A stretch of DNA of 64,000 nt from Paenibacillus catalpae (GCF_900112695.1 NZ_FOMT01000002.1:626479-690478); one strand, 5' to 3'. Shown: positions 41,884-51,911, counted from the first letter of the stretch. Numbers and translations are program-made. Notes: a model not told the origin generated them from the letters alone.

Positions 41884-43659
41884 ATGTTTGCCAAATCCAT
41901 CAAAAAAACAAGAAAGCTGAGCTCCCGGTTTGTTCTGCTGTTCTCGGCCGTTACGCTGCCGCTCCTGATCATTCTGTTTGCGGTCGGGCATTACGCGCAG
42001 GATGTCGTCCTGACGCAGGTCGCGAATTCGTATCAGAATCTGGTTAATTCCAATCTGAACATGATCGACCGGAGTCTGGATGATATTACGACCAATATGG
42101 TCTATAACGTGGATCATGACGAGAACTTTCAGAAGTTCGGACAGACGGGGCTGTCGGACTCGGAATATTATTTTGCCCAGATGGAGCTCATTCAGAGAAA
42201 CTCCGCCTACCGCTCTTATTACCATACGGTAGATATGTTCTATGTCTACTCGGTGCCAAACCAAGTGCTTGCGACGACTAATGTGATTACCGATACCGAT
42301 CATGATCAGGTCAGCAGCTGGATTACAGAGACGCTGAACAGCCCGGAAGCTTTGCGCCCGCTTATGTATCAATGGACGATCGTGCAGATTGGACAGGAGT
42401 ATTATTTGCACCGGGTCGTCAGCGATGATACGAGTAATAACGCCTATATCGGGGCGTTAATCAGCATGAATACGTTAAAGCTGCCGCTTAAGGACGTACG
42501 CACCGGCGGGGATGTGCTCTTTGCCGGCAATGACGGCATGATCTTGTCAAAGCCGTCGGACAGCTTAAGCAAGGATTTCCGGCTTCCGGCCGACAAGCTG
42601 GCGCAAAATACTTCTTTCTCCTATTCGGATGGCGGCAGGAAGCTGTTCATCATTACAAGCCAATCGCCGCTTAGCGGAATCAGCATGGCGGTTGTTCTGC
42701 CATATTCGGATCTGTTGAAAGGGCTGAAGCAGTTCCAGACGGTCATTAACCTGCTGCCGCTCTTTGCGCTGGTCATTCTGCTTATCTATCTTTTTGTATT
42801 CCGGCGGATCATCCTGACGCCGATTCTTCAGCTGCTTGGCACGATCCGGCGCGTGAAGGACGGGGATATGGAGATGAAGCTGCCCGAATCGCCTATCACC
42901 GAATTTGATATTATCAACCATACCTTCAACAACATGATGGATGAAATCAAGGACTTGAAGATCGACGTGTATGAGGAGCGGCTGAATGCGCAGAAGGCAG
43001 AGCTCAAGCATCTGCAGACGCAGATTAATCCGCATTTCTTCCTCAATACGATGAACATTATTTTTCAGCTGGCAGACTTGAAGCGCTATGAGCTGGTGAA
43101 GAAAACGGTGCGCCATATGGTTGGCTACTTCCGGTTTATGCTGGGCACAAGCCGGGATACAATCACGCTGTCGCAGGAGCTGGAGCATATCCGCAACTAC
43201 CTGGAGATTCAGAAGATGCGTTATCAGGATTCCTTCGACTTCGAGATCGGGTGTGCGGAGGAGCTTCTGGATGCCCGGATTCCTTCGCTGCTGGTACAGC
43301 CGTTTGTAGAAAATGCGATGCTTCACGGCATGAGCGTAAAAGGGGAGCCGTTCCTTCTTCAGATTACGGCGGCGCGGGCGGAAGACTCTGCCGAACGGAT
43401 GTTAATCGAAGTGAAGGATAACGGCAAAGGCATGAGTCCCGAGCTGATGGAGGAGCTGGCATCGGATCAATACAAGCCAGCCTCGGATGACAATCATATC
43501 GGGATTTGGAATGTGAAGAAGCGGGCGGCGATGCGGTACGCAAGTCTTGCCCGGATCAGCTTCCAGCCTAATGATCCCAAAGGGTTGGCCGTACGGCTGC
43601 TTTTACCTATAGATCTTACGAAGGAGCAGGATGAACATGGCGCAGATGCTGGTCGTTGA
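41884..43659 (+). CDS. Importer C sensor histidine kinase (YesM-type)
   Basis: The 591-residue kinase has a first helix at about 14-38, a dCache-like sensor, a second helix near 285-305 and a HAMP-like segment (RRIILTPILQLLGTIRRVKDGDM). The His_kinase motif is QINPHFFLNTMNIIFQLADL, with FFLN in place of the usual FLYN. The ATPase domain has PFVENAMLHGM and DNGKGMSPE. ATG 41884 follows GGGAGGATC; a TTG seven codons earlier lies upstream of that site. Its last 29 bases overlap the response regulator. It begins importer C. Confidence 0.9.
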   Translation: MFAKSIKKTRKLSSRFVLLFSAVTLPLLIILFAVGHYAQDVVLTQVANSYQNLVNSNLNMIDRSLDDITTNMVYNVDHDENFQKFGQTGLSDSEYYFAQMELIQRNSAYRSYYHTVDMFYVYSVPNQVLATTNVITDTDHDQVSSWITETLNSPEALRPLMYQWTIVQIGQEYYLHRVVSDDTSNNAYIGALISMNTLKLPLKDVRTGGDVLFAGNDGMILSKPSDSLSKDFRLPADKLAQNTSFSYSDGGRKLFIITSQSPLSGISMAVVLPYSDLLKGLKQFQTVINLLPLFALVILLIYLFVFRRIILTPILQLLGTIRRVKDGDMEMKLPESPITEFDIINHTFNNMMDEIKDLKIDVYEERLNAQKAELKHLQTQINPHFFLNTMNIIFQLADLKRYELVKKTVRHMVGYFRFMLGTSRDTITLSQELEHIRNYLEIQKMRYQDSFDFEIGCAEELLDARIPSLLVQPFVENAMLHGMSVKGEPFLLQITAARAEDSAERMLIEVKDNGKGMSPELMEELASDQYKPASDDNHIGIWNVKKRAAMRYASLARISFQPNDPKGLAVRLLLPIDLTKEQDEHGADAGR

Positions 43660-45244
43660 TGATGAGAAATTTGCCGTGGACGGCATTTGCGAATGCAACG
43701 ACTGGTCGATGCTTGGTATCGACGTTGTGCATACCGCCAATCATGCCGATGCGGCAAGAGTGATTTTGAAGGAGCACCGCATTGATATCCTCATTTGCGA
43801 TATCGAGATGCCAGACGAGGACGGATTGTCGCTTGTCCGCTGGGTGAAGGAGCATTCGCCGCATACGGAATCGCTCTTTCTTACCTGTCATTCGGAGTTT
43901 ACTTACGCCAAGCAGGCGATTAATCTCGGCAGCTTTGATTATTTGCTGAAGCCGATTGACGGCGAGGAGCTTGTCCATGCGGTCTCCCTTATGCTGCAGG
44001 CGGTGAAGGAGAAGGAAGAAAGCATTCAGCATCATGCGCAGTACCACAGATACGTGGAGCTGTGGCGGAAGCAGCAGCCGCTCTTAGCCGAGCGTTTCTG
44101 GCAGGATCTCTTGTCCCGCCGGCTGCTGTCGTTCGGGGATTTTCTCGAGCGGGGACTGCAGGATGCCCAGATCGAGCTTGCGGCTGACGGCCGGGTCATG
44201 CCGGTTCTGATCAGCATTGAGGAATGGCAGAAGACGCTCGATGCCCGGGATCAGGAGATTATGGAGTACGCGGTGAAGAAAGCAGCCGATGAAATGTTTC
44301 TGTCCGAATATGCGGGAGAGGTCATTACTGACCGCAGCGGGGTCCTGTTCGTAATGGTTTACACGGCAGGGGCTTCCCGGCCGGCGAATGGCTGGGTGGA
44401 GATTGGCAGAAGGTTTATTGAGGTGTGCCGGGACTATTTCTATTGCCAGGTGACCTGCTATATCGGGAAATTCGTCAGCCTGCAGGAAGTGTCCGGATTA
44501 TGCGAAGGGCTTAAGAACAGAGAGCGGCATAACGTAAAGGAGCCGCAATCGGTTATCTTGTACGTGCCTCAGGGAACAGGAGGCGCCGAGCAGTTGTCTG
44601 TTCCGGACAAGATCAACGTGCCGGAATGGTCCTCCTATATGTTGAACAGGGAGCGGGACAAGGTGATTGCCCTTATTCACCGGAGCGTGGATAAGCTTGA
44701 AGCCCGCAAAATCCATCAGAATCAGCTTGAAACGTATTATCATGACACGCTGCAGGTCGTATACAGCTTTATGCACGTGAAAGGGATCAGTCCAAGTCAG
44801 GTGCCGAACTTCCCGCTTTGGGCATCTGCCCAAATCCGCAGCTTGTTCCAATACAGGCATTGGGCGGAAAATATGATCTCCACTGTTATGGATGTTGCTT
44901 TCTCTGCCGTCGAGAGCGACGGCGTTGTGCAGAAGTCGATCCAGTATATGAAAGAAAAGGTGGAGGAGGATATCTCGCGTGAGGATGTCGCCGCACATGT
45001 CCACTTGAATCCGGCTTATTTGTCCCGTCTGTTCAAGAAGCAGACCGGTCAGAACCTGATCGATTACCTCATTGAAACGAAGATGACGAGGGCAAGACAG
45101 CTGCTCGATTCGAAGGGAATGACGGTCAGCGCGATTGCGCAGCAGGTCGGATATTCGAATTTTTCGCATTTCACGAAGATGTTCAAGAAGCAATATGGGG
45201 TTAATCCGCAAGAATACCGCAATGTCACAAAACGACTAGACTAA
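43631..45244 (+). CDS. Importer C response regulator (YesN-type, AraC output)
   Basis: The 537-residue protein has a receiver with Asp10/Asp11 and phosphoacceptor Asp57 in LICDIEMPDEDG, a long central domain, and a C-terminal AraC-type double HTH (EDVAAHVHLNPAYLSRLFK and VSAIAQQVGYSNFSHFTKMF). AAGGAG lies 4 bases before ATG 43631 and 10 before the in-frame ATG at 43637, so either may be used. It overlaps the kinase gene and lies 67-76 bases before the permease genes it should activate. Confidence 0.9.
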   Translation: MNMAQMLVVDDEKFAVDGICECNDWSMLGIDVVHTANHADAARVILKEHRIDILICDIEMPDEDGLSLVRWVKEHSPHTESLFLTCHSEFTYAKQAINLGSFDYLLKPIDGEELVHAVSLMLQAVKEKEESIQHHAQYHRYVELWRKQQPLLAERFWQDLLSRRLLSFGDFLERGLQDAQIELAADGRVMPVLISIEEWQKTLDARDQEIMEYAVKKAADEMFLSEYAGEVITDRSGVLFVMVYTAGASRPANGWVEIGRRFIEVCRDYFYCQVTCYIGKFVSLQEVSGLCEGLKNRERHNVKEPQSVILYVPQGTGGAEQLSVPDKINVPEWSSYMLNRERDKVIALIHRSVDKLEARKIHQNQLETYYHDTLQVVYSFMHVKGISPSQVPNFPLWASAQIRSLFQYRHWAENMISTVMDVAFSAVESDGVVQKSIQYMKEKVEEDISREDVAAHVHLNPAYLSRLFKKQTGQNLIDYLIETKMTRARQLLDSKGMTVSAIAQQVGYSNFSHFTKMFKKQYGVNPQEYRNVTKRLD

Positions 45245-45320
45245 GGTTACAAAAACGGTAGGGGGGTCTGCCGGGCGGCCGTATACTTGAAGACATACAA
45301 CAAACAAGTAGGTGAAACAT

Positions 45321-46235
45321 ATGCCCGTGCTAAGACAGCTGCTGAAGCACCGCGCCTTGGTCATTCTCGCGATTCCCGGCATCATCATGCTGTTTATTAA
45401 CAACTATCTCCCGATGTTCGGCATATTCCTTGCGTTCAAGGATTTGAACTATACGAAGGGTGTATGGGGAAGTGACTGGGTGGGGCTGCAAAACTTCAAG
45501 TTTTTGTTCGCCTCGAACGATGCCTGGATGATTATCAAGCACACCATTCTGTACAACGCTGTTTTTCTCCTCATTAACACGGTGCTGGCAGTATTGCTGG
45601 CGATTCTGCTTAATGAGGTCAGACGGAAGGTTCTCTCGAAGTTCTTCCAAAGTGCCGCGATTCTTCCAAACTTTGTGTCGATGGTTATTGTGGGCTATCT
45701 CGTCTACGGCTTCCTGAATCCGGAGCTTGGCTTTATCAACAAATCGATTCTGGAGCCCATGGATAAAGAACCGATCGCCTGGTACGCCGAACCCGACTAT
45801 TGGCCGTATATCCTGACGATCGTGAATACGTGGAAAACAGTCGGCTACTCCGCCATCGTGTATCTGGCTGCCATCATTGGCATCGACCAGGAGTATTACG
45901 AGGCTGCCCGTATTGACGGGGCAAGCAAGTGGAAGCAGATGACGAGCATTACGGTTCCTCTTATTACACCGGTTATTATCATTCTTACGCTGCTTGCGGT
46001 CGGCCGGATCTTTAATGCGGATTTTGGCTTGTTCTATCAAGCAACGATGGCTTCGGGCATGCTGAAGGAAACAACCGAGGTTATCGATACCTACGTGTAC
46101 AACGCTTTGCTGGTAACCGGCGATACGGGGCTGGCATCGTCCGCAGGTCTTCTTCAATCGGTCGTTGGCTTTGTGCTTGTCATAACGGTCAACTATGTGG
46201 TGAAGAAAATCAGCAAAGAAAACGCGTTGTTCTAG
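45321..46235 (+). CDS. Importer C, permease 1 (LplB-type sugar ABC permease)
   Basis: The 304-residue permease has six helices and the EAA motif QEYYEAARIDGASKWKQM. I place the start at ATG 45321, after AGGTGAAAC; a GTG three codons earlier overlaps that site. It is paired with the next permease and the binding lipoprotein. The substrate is unknown. Confidence 0.9.
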   Translation: MPVLRQLLKHRALVILAIPGIIMLFINNYLPMFGIFLAFKDLNYTKGVWGSDWVGLQNFKFLFASNDAWMIIKHTILYNAVFLLINTVLAVLLAILLNEVRRKVLSKFFQSAAILPNFVSMVIVGYLVYGFLNPELGFINKSILEPMDKEPIAWYAEPDYWPYILTIVNTWKTVGYSAIVYLAAIIGIDQEYYEAARIDGASKWKQMTSITVPLITPVIIILTLLAVGRIFNADFGLFYQATMASGMLKETTEVIDTYVYNALLVTGDTGLASSAGLLQSVVGFVLVITVNYVVKKISKENALF

Positions 46236-46245
46236 GGGGCCCAGC

Positions 46246-47127
46246 ATGAAGACAAATAATCGTACGAATCCGTTTATTATTTTGTTCCTGACCGTGTTCA
46301 GCCTGTCCTGTCTTATCCCTTTCTGGCTTGTCTTTATGGTATCCGTGACCAATGAAAAGGATCTGACAAGACATGGCTACAGCTTCTGGCCGAACCATTT
46401 CGATTGGGAAGCCTACCGTTACCTGCTCCATGATTCCGCGAATATCGCGAGGGCTTACGGAGTGACGATTACCGTTACGGTAATAGGAGTTGTCGTCAGC
46501 CTTCTTATTACTTCAGCCATGGCTTATTCTTTGTCCCGAACAGAGTTTCCGTATCGGAATGCCTTGAGCTTCTACGTGTTCTTCACCATGCTGTTCTCTG
46601 GAGGCCTGCTGCCATGGTATCTGGTGTATACCCGGTTCCTGCATGTGCAAGATACGCTGCTCGCTCTTATCATTCCGGGGTTAATAGGCGGCTTCAACAT
46701 CTTTATTATCCGGACGTTCTTCACAAACAGCATTCCGCCGTCTCTGGTGGAGTCAGCCAAGATTGACGGGGCCAGCGAATACCGGACGTATTTCAGCATC
46801 ATTATTCCGCTGTCTCTGCCGGTTATGGCGACGATTGGGCTGTTCACGATCGTATCCTACTGGAACGACTGGTTCACAAGTCTGGTGTTCATTAATAACG
46901 AGAAGCTGTATTCGCTGCAGTACTTGCTGAACAAGACGTTAATGAACGCTTCATTCCTGCAAAGCATAGCGAATAAGGCTTACAGTAATACCGCCAACGT
47001 AACGCAGCCGCTGGAATCGATCCGGATGGCTATGGCAATGGTTGCCATCGGTCCGCTTGTATTTGTGTTCCCGTTCCTGCAGAAATACTTTATTAAAGGG
47101 TTAACGGTAGGGGCAGTAAAAGGCTAA
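46246..47127 (+). CDS. Importer C, permease 2 (YtcP-type sugar ABC permease)
   Basis: The 293-residue permease has six helices, the EAA motif VESAKIDGASEYRTYFSI and the typical end FPFLQKYFIKGLTVGAVKG. The start ATG follows the upstream stop by 10 bases. It completes the channel with permease 1. Confidence 0.9.
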   Translation: MKTNNRTNPFIILFLTVFSLSCLIPFWLVFMVSVTNEKDLTRHGYSFWPNHFDWEAYRYLLHDSANIARAYGVTITVTVIGVVVSLLITSAMAYSLSRTEFPYRNALSFYVFFTMLFSGGLLPWYLVYTRFLHVQDTLLALIIPGLIGGFNIFIIRTFFTNSIPPSLVESAKIDGASEYRTYFSIIIPLSLPVMATIGLFTIVSYWNDWFTSLVFINNEKLYSLQYLLNKTLMNASFLQSIANKAYSNTANVTQPLESIRMAMAMVAIGPLVFVFPFLQKYFIKGLTVGAVKG

Positions 47128-47180
47128 ATCCGATCCGTCGGTTTAGTATATAGATCCATCAATTTGGGGAGGTCACTTGA

Positions 47181-48791
47181 ATGAAGCTTGTTAAACACAG
47201 TTCGGCTGTCCTGATGTCGGTCATTCTTATCCTTGTGCTGGCTTTGACAGGATGCTCGGGCAATAACAAAACAAATGATGAAGCTTCACATGCAAACGCA
47301 GCAAAAGAGACAAATGCGTCCAGCGAGCCGGCAGCAACAGGCGGCGATGCGAAAAAGCTTGATCCGTATGAAGTGGTGATGGTCTATCCGGATGCGCCGC
47401 AAAGCGATCTCGCTTCGGTTCAGACGGCGATGAACGATTACTTGAATGCCGCATACCCTGAGCTGAGCATGACGGTTAAGCTGAATCCGATTGATTGGGG
47501 CGCATGGGGTGATAAGACGAATCTGATGATGGCGTCTAATGAGAAGTTCGACCTGTTCTTCACGGCAGACTGGTTAGGCTATAACCAGCAGGTATTGAAG
47601 GGCGGCCTGCTGCCGCTGGATGATCTGCTGGCCGAATACGGTCCGGACATTGAAGCGGTAGAGAAAGATTTCCATGAGCCGGCCAAACGCGGCGGCAAGC
47701 TGTACGGCATTCATACCCACCAGGAGCTTGGCGGCTCGCAGGGTATCTACCTCGACAAAGCGCTGGTCGACAAATACAGTATGGATCTGTCCGCGCTGAA
47801 ATCCGGCAAAGTAGAAGATTTGGAGCTGTTGCTTCAAACGATTAAAGAGAATGAGCCGGACGTAACGCCGCTTGTTGCGCCAAGCTTCCCGCTGGATGCG
47901 TATTATACATCCGGCACGCTGGATACCATTGCCAGCGCGGCAGCCATTAATATTTTGGATACGGATCCCAGCAGCTATGATGTAGTCAACTTCTACGAAA
48001 CACCGCGTTACAAAGAGCTGGCTGATCTGATGTACAAATGGTTCAAAGCGGGTTATGTCAATAAAGACGCTTTGACACCGGGCCTTGATGCGTGGAAAAA
48101 AATCCAGGCGGGCAAAGGCTTCGCTCTTGTAGGCGATATGGAGATTCTGGCGGACATGGAGATTGGCTCGGTATCGAAAGCGCCTAATGCCTCCATTAAA
48201 GCTGGCCGTGAGATGATCCAGATTCCGCTCAACATCGACAGATTGCAGACGGGCAAAATGACAGCAACGATGCAGGCGATCTCCAAAACGTCGAAGGATC
48301 CTGCCCGTGCGATGATGCTGCTTAACCTGTTCTTCAAGGATCAGAAGCTGCTGACCTTGTTCAACTTTGGCGTAGAAGGCAAGCATTATGCGCTGAAGAA
48401 CGGTCAGATCGCGCTGCCTGAAGGCAAAACAACAAATGATGTGGGCTTCTATCACGATATTATGTGGCAGATTGGCAACCAAATGCTGAACTACACCCGT
48501 GAAGGGGAAGACCCAAACAAATACAAAAACTACGAGAAGTTTAACGAGATGATCTCGAGCCGTGCGGCACGCACCTTTGGCTTCATCTTTGATCCGGAGC
48601 CGGTGAAAAACGAGATTATCGCGATCGACAATGCCAACAAGGCTTTTGTTGACGGTCTGAAATCCGGCCAGCTGAATCCGGAAGAAAACCTGCCTAAGCT
48701 GCTTGCGAAGCAAAAAGCGGCCGGCGTAGACAAAGTCATCGCCGAGGCGCAGAAGCAAATTGACGCTTGGCGTGCGGCGAACGGGAAGTAA
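47181..48791 (+). CDS. Importer C, extracellular solute-binding lipoprotein
   Basis: The 536-residue protein has a type II signal peptide with lipobox LTGC (lipidated Cys25), an Asn/Ala/Glu-rich linker, and an LplA-like binding domain. It shares the class with the importer A and B proteins. It ends the importer C run and is followed by a strong terminator. The ligand is unknown, and no catabolic gene sits in the cluster to hint at one. Confidence 0.9.
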   Translation: MKLVKHSSAVLMSVILILVLALTGCSGNNKTNDEASHANAAKETNASSEPAATGGDAKKLDPYEVVMVYPDAPQSDLASVQTAMNDYLNAAYPELSMTVKLNPIDWGAWGDKTNLMMASNEKFDLFFTADWLGYNQQVLKGGLLPLDDLLAEYGPDIEAVEKDFHEPAKRGGKLYGIHTHQELGGSQGIYLDKALVDKYSMDLSALKSGKVEDLELLLQTIKENEPDVTPLVAPSFPLDAYYTSGTLDTIASAAAINILDTDPSSYDVVNFYETPRYKELADLMYKWFKAGYVNKDALTPGLDAWKKIQAGKGFALVGDMEILADMEIGSVSKAPNASIKAGREMIQIPLNIDRLQTGKMTATMQAISKTSKDPARAMMLLNLFFKDQKLLTLFNFGVEGKHYALKNGQIALPEGKTTNDVGFYHDIMWQIGNQMLNYTREGEDPNKYKNYEKFNEMISSRAARTFGFIFDPEPVKNEIIAIDNANKAFVDGLKSGQLNPEENLPKLLAKQKAAGVDKVIAEAQKQIDAWRAANGK

Positions 48792-48815
48792 TAGTCTGAT
48801 AGGAAAGAGAAGGAA

Positions 48816-48863
48816 GAGCTGTTCCGGCAGGTCATAGAGATGACCGCTGGGCAGCTTTTTTTG
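48816..48863 (+). terminator. Intrinsic terminator of importer C
   Basis: A branched stem (AGCTG with GCAGCT outer, GGTCAT with ATGACC inner) between about 48816 and 48856 precedes a run of seven T. Confidence 0.85.
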
Positions 48864-48954
48864 TATTTAGACTTAGTGGCCTCCAGTGCTCTATTAGCAC
48901 GTTGGAATTTTGTCCAATTCATTCGGTTAGTTGGCGGATCCTTAGCCGTCTTCG

Positions 48955-49084
48955 CTGGATTCCATCCAACATAATCAGGCTGAAAGGCGGTTACTTAGGC
49001 GAATGAAGTTCATTTTGCTGCATGGAATCCAACGTAGCGGAACGAATAAAGCTCAATGAATGATTTATGTTGGATGAAATCCAC
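48955..49084. repeat. Imperfect inverted-repeat element
   Basis: In the 308-base gap before the SDR gene, 20 bases at 48955-48974 (CTGGATTCCATCCAACATAA) are inverted at 49065-49084 with two mismatches. Further TTGGAT/ATCCAA-type units lie between and beside the arms (about 49023-49033 and 48902-48918). No gene is visible. This looks like a mobile or dispersed intergenic repeat without coding capacity. Confidence 0.5.
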
Positions 49085-49171
49085 CTTAGCGTTAGAAGGA
49101 CAGACCACTATACCCGGTTCCATATGATATAGTGAGAGAGAATACATATGGATGAGGAGGGAGCATGAACA

Positions 49172-49867
49172 ATGAATATCCTTATTACAGGCGCCAGCCG
49201 GGGGCTAGGTTTGGAAATGGCGGCAGAGGCGCTTGAGCGTGGGCATCAGGTCATTGCAGGTGTACGTGATCCAGAAGGACCAAGCAAGCTGACTTCTCTG
49301 GTCGAGCAATATGGATCATTGCTTGAGCTGGCAAAGCTTGATGTTACAAATGAGGCGGGACTAGCTGAATTGGCTGATTTATTGAAGCAGCATGACAGGC
49401 CGCTAGGTGCAATTATCAATAATGCCGCAATTCTCGTTGAACGGAATACTCCAATTGAGAAGCTGAATATCGAGGAAGTTGCCAGAACGTTTGACATTAA
49501 CCTATTTGGACCCATGCGCGTGGTGAAGCATTTCCTTCCGCTTATCACGGAGCCGAATGGAGCCATTATTAATATTTCTTCTGAGGCTGGCAGCATCAGC
49601 AATGCTTATCCGGGGGATTATCCTTACGGCATTTCGAAGACAGCAATGAATATGTTTACGCAGCAGCTGCTCTCCGCTGTGAAGGAGCGGGGCATCCAGG
49701 TATTGAGCGTTCACCCGGGCTGGATGAAGACGGACATGGGCGGAGAGAATGCTCCAACGAATCCGCGTCAAAGCGCGAAGGGAATCCTCGATTTGATCGA
49801 AGGCCGCATTGTACCGGAGACCCGCTTTAACTTTGTAGATTATACAGGCAAGGAAATGCCAATCTAA
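49172..49867 (+). CDS. Short-chain dehydrogenase/reductase (C-factor-like)
   Basis: The 231-residue SDR has TGASRGLG at residues about 6-13, NNAAI, a catalytic Ser in NISSEAGS and YGISK as Tyr-Lys pair. The sequence resembles the C-factor/YwnB-like carbonyl reductase type. GAGGAGGGAG precedes the ATG. It reads alone, between importer C and the GntR/LacI-type regulator. Its substrate is unknown. Confidence 0.85.
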   Translation: MNILITGASRGLGLEMAAEALERGHQVIAGVRDPEGPSKLTSLVEQYGSLLELAKLDVTNEAGLAELADLLKQHDRPLGAIINNAAILVERNTPIEKLNIEEVARTFDINLFGPMRVVKHFLPLITEPNGAIINISSEAGSISNAYPGDYPYGISKTAMNMFTQQLLSAVKERGIQVLSVHPGWMKTDMGGENAPTNPRQSAKGILDLIEGRIVPETRFNFVDYTGKEMPI

Positions 49868-49928
49868 CCGATACGCCCCCTCTTCTTCCTCTGCGGAAGT
49901 TGATATGTCAATCCATCTTGGCAAATGG

Positions 49929-49946
49929 AATATATCATGATATATT
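49929..49946. promoter_or_regulatory. Perfect 18-bp palindrome upstream of the GntR/LacI-type regulator
   Basis: AATATATCATGATATATT reads the same on both strands and lies 50 bases upstream of the regulator start, within an AT-rich promoter-like region. It is a candidate autoregulatory operator. The palindrome is AT-rich, so chance is possible. Confidence 0.45.
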
Positions 49947-49995
49947 GTTATATATATTGAACACTTGTCAGGTGGAAGACGGGGGAACGAACTGG

Positions 49996-51150
49996 ATGAA
50001 CGAATCATCGAAACCGATGTATGAGCGGATTTTCGAAGCACTCCGCGAGGATATTATTGAGAAGAAATATGAACCGGGCGACCGTGTTCCTTCCGAGAAG
50101 GAGCTTGGCGATGAATATAATGTAAGCCGGATTACGAGCAAGAAAGCGCTGGAGCTGCTGGCTAGCGAAGGTTACATTGTCCGGCAGCCCGGGCGCGGTT
50201 CATTCGTGTCTGAACAGCCGGCGCCGCAGGCGAAGCAGGCTGTGCAAGCAGCAGGGGCACCGGCTCAGAGGTCGCGCAAGGAAGACGGCAGGCTGCTGAT
50301 TGGTCTGGTCATTACCGACTTTGCGGACAGCTACGGCAACGGGCTCATCTACGGCATGGAGGAGGCTTCGCGCCAGCATAACTGTTATCTGGTTCTTCGC
50401 CGTACATTTGGTATTCCGGCTCTAGAGGAGGAAGCAATCAAAGGGCTTCTTGAGCTTGGAGTAGACGGACTTATTATTTTCCCGGCGCAGGGCGAATACT
50501 TTAATGCGGAGATTCTGAAGCTGGTCATTAACCAATTCCCGTTTGTGCTGGTAGACCGCCATCTGAAAGGGATTTCAGCGAGCTCTATTGCAACGGACAA
50601 TGTAGGTGCAGCGAAGGATGGTACAAACCATTTGTTTAAGCTTGGGCACAAATCGATTGCCTTCCTGACCCCTCCGCCGGTTGATACAACCGCGATTGAG
50701 GAGCGGATTGAAGGGTTTATTCAAGCCCATGCGGAGAAAGGGATTGTTGTCGACCGGGAGATCTGGATGGAGAATATTACTTCTACGCTTCCCAAGCATA
50801 ATACGGAGGAGAATAAGCAGAAGGATATTCAGAAAATTATTGACCATCTGAATAAGCATACGCACATTACTGCGCTGTTTGCGACCGAATTCAATATTGG
50901 TCAGATTGCGTTTCAGGCCGTGCAGCAGATGGGCAAGTCCGTACCGGAGGATTATTCCATTGTCTGCTTCGACTGTCCGGAGACCAACGGGCGTTATCCT
51001 TTCACTCACCTGAGCCAGAACCAGCATGAGATGGGGCGCGTAGCCTTCGAGAATGTGCTCAAGTTGCATGGCGGACAATCCGTGCCAAGCAAAATTCTGC
51101 TGGACGCTTCACTTGTCATTAGCGACTCGACAGGTCCGGTTAATCTATAA
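49996..51150 (+). CDS. AraR-like repressor: GntR DNA-binding domain fused to LacI-type sensor
   Basis: The 384-residue protein has a GntR winged helix at about 8-75 (MYERIFEALREDIIEKKYEPGDRVPSEKELGDEYNVSR, given here across its two halves) and a LacI-type periplasmic-binding sensor at about 100-380 (IGLVITDFADSYGNGL, LFKLGHKSIAF). This is the architecture of B. subtilis AraR. ATG 49996 follows a G-rich site. It lies immediately upstream of the mannan locus; its effector could be mannose or a manno-oligosaccharide, inferred from location only. Confidence 0.88.
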   Translation: MNESSKPMYERIFEALREDIIEKKYEPGDRVPSEKELGDEYNVSRITSKKALELLASEGYIVRQPGRGSFVSEQPAPQAKQAVQAAGAPAQRSRKEDGRLLIGLVITDFADSYGNGLIYGMEEASRQHNCYLVLRRTFGIPALEEEAIKGLLELGVDGLIIFPAQGEYFNAEILKLVINQFPFVLVDRHLKGISASSIATDNVGAAKDGTNHLFKLGHKSIAFLTPPPVDTTAIEERIEGFIQAHAEKGIVVDREIWMENITSTLPKHNTEENKQKDIQKIIDHLNKHTHITALFATEFNIGQIAFQAVQQMGKSVPEDYSIVCFDCPETNGRYPFTHLSQNQHEMGRVAFENVLKLHGGQSVPSKILLDASLVISDSTGPVNL

Positions 51151-51162
51151 GCATTAGTATTC

Positions 51163-51188
51163 AAGCCTCCGATCAGGAGGCTTTTTTT
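51163..51188 (+). terminator. Intrinsic terminator of the regulator gene
   Basis: An 8-bp stem (51163-51170 with 51176-51183) closes a 5-base loop and precedes a run of T. Confidence 0.92.
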
Positions 51189-51314
51189 GCGTTTAGCCAG
51201 GGGGCCCCTTGTCCGAATAACAAAAAAACGTTAGAGCACAATATTTGGTAAGGGGTAAGCCGCAGGAACAACTATCAAGCGCTAGTATAAGATCCGAATA
51301 GAGGAGCAGTTCAT

Positions 51315-51830
51315 GTGCATTTAATTCTTGGCGTCATTACCGTATTGGCAGCTTGGAGATATGGCGATTGGAGGCATTGGCAGAAGTATCATCAGACGAT
51401 GATGTATTTTGCGCTCGGCAACCTGCTGTATAACTTCCTAACCGCCAGCCACTTCCTTTGGAAGCTGAAGCCTGACTTTTTTCCTAATCATAGTTTGACG
51501 GAAATGATGTATACCTTTGTTGTTTTCCCCGCTACAGCGTTAATGTTTCTCTCAAATTATCCTGAGCAAAAGAAGAAAGTGATCGTCCACTACTTGAAAT
51601 GGATTGGGATCTATGTCGGAGTCGAATGGGTTTTTATGCTGACCGATCGTATCGTTTATCAATATGAGTGGAATCTTTACTGGTCCATATTTTTCGACTT
51701 CACCATGTTTCCTTTGCTTCGGATCTTCTATAAGAAACCGCTGCTTGCTTACGGAATCACGTTTATACTGTGCTTATTTTATATCTGGTATTTCAAGATA
51801 CCCGTTAATGTTCCTGTTGAAGAAAGGTGA
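51315..51830 (+). CDS. CBO0543-like small membrane protein
   Basis: The 171-residue protein is a polytopic membrane protein with about five helices, including FALGNLLYNFLTA, YTFVVFPATALMFL and YGITFILCLFYIWYF. The pattern recalls the CBO0543 family of Bacillales, whose function is unknown. It starts at GTG 51315, 8 bases after GAGGAGC. It is a single gene with its own terminator between the repressor and the mannan locus. Confidence 0.7.
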   Translation: MHLILGVITVLAAWRYGDWRHWQKYHQTMMYFALGNLLYNFLTASHFLWKLKPDFFPNHSLTEMMYTFVVFPATALMFLSNYPEQKKKVIVHYLKWIGIYVGVEWVFMLTDRIVYQYEWNLYWSIFFDFTMFPLLRIFYKKPLLAYGITFILCLFYIWYFKIPVNVPVEER

Positions 51831-51884
51831 TAGACCGCTTTTTCGCTGCGGCAAAGGATTTGTCGAAAAATGTCCTGCTTTCCC

Positions 51885-51911
51885 AAAGCCTCCCTTCGGA
51901 GGCTTTTTTTG
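51885..51911 (+). terminator. Intrinsic terminator
   Basis: A 9-bp stem (51885-51893 with 51898-51906) closes a CTTC loop and runs into a run of T. Confidence 0.92.

Noticed and set aside
45330..48758. Open frames of 340 and 394 codons on the minus strand opposite importer C genes
   Set aside because: They are shadows of the permease and binding-protein genes; the translations show no domain pattern and are rich in His and Arg as expected from reverse-complement reading.
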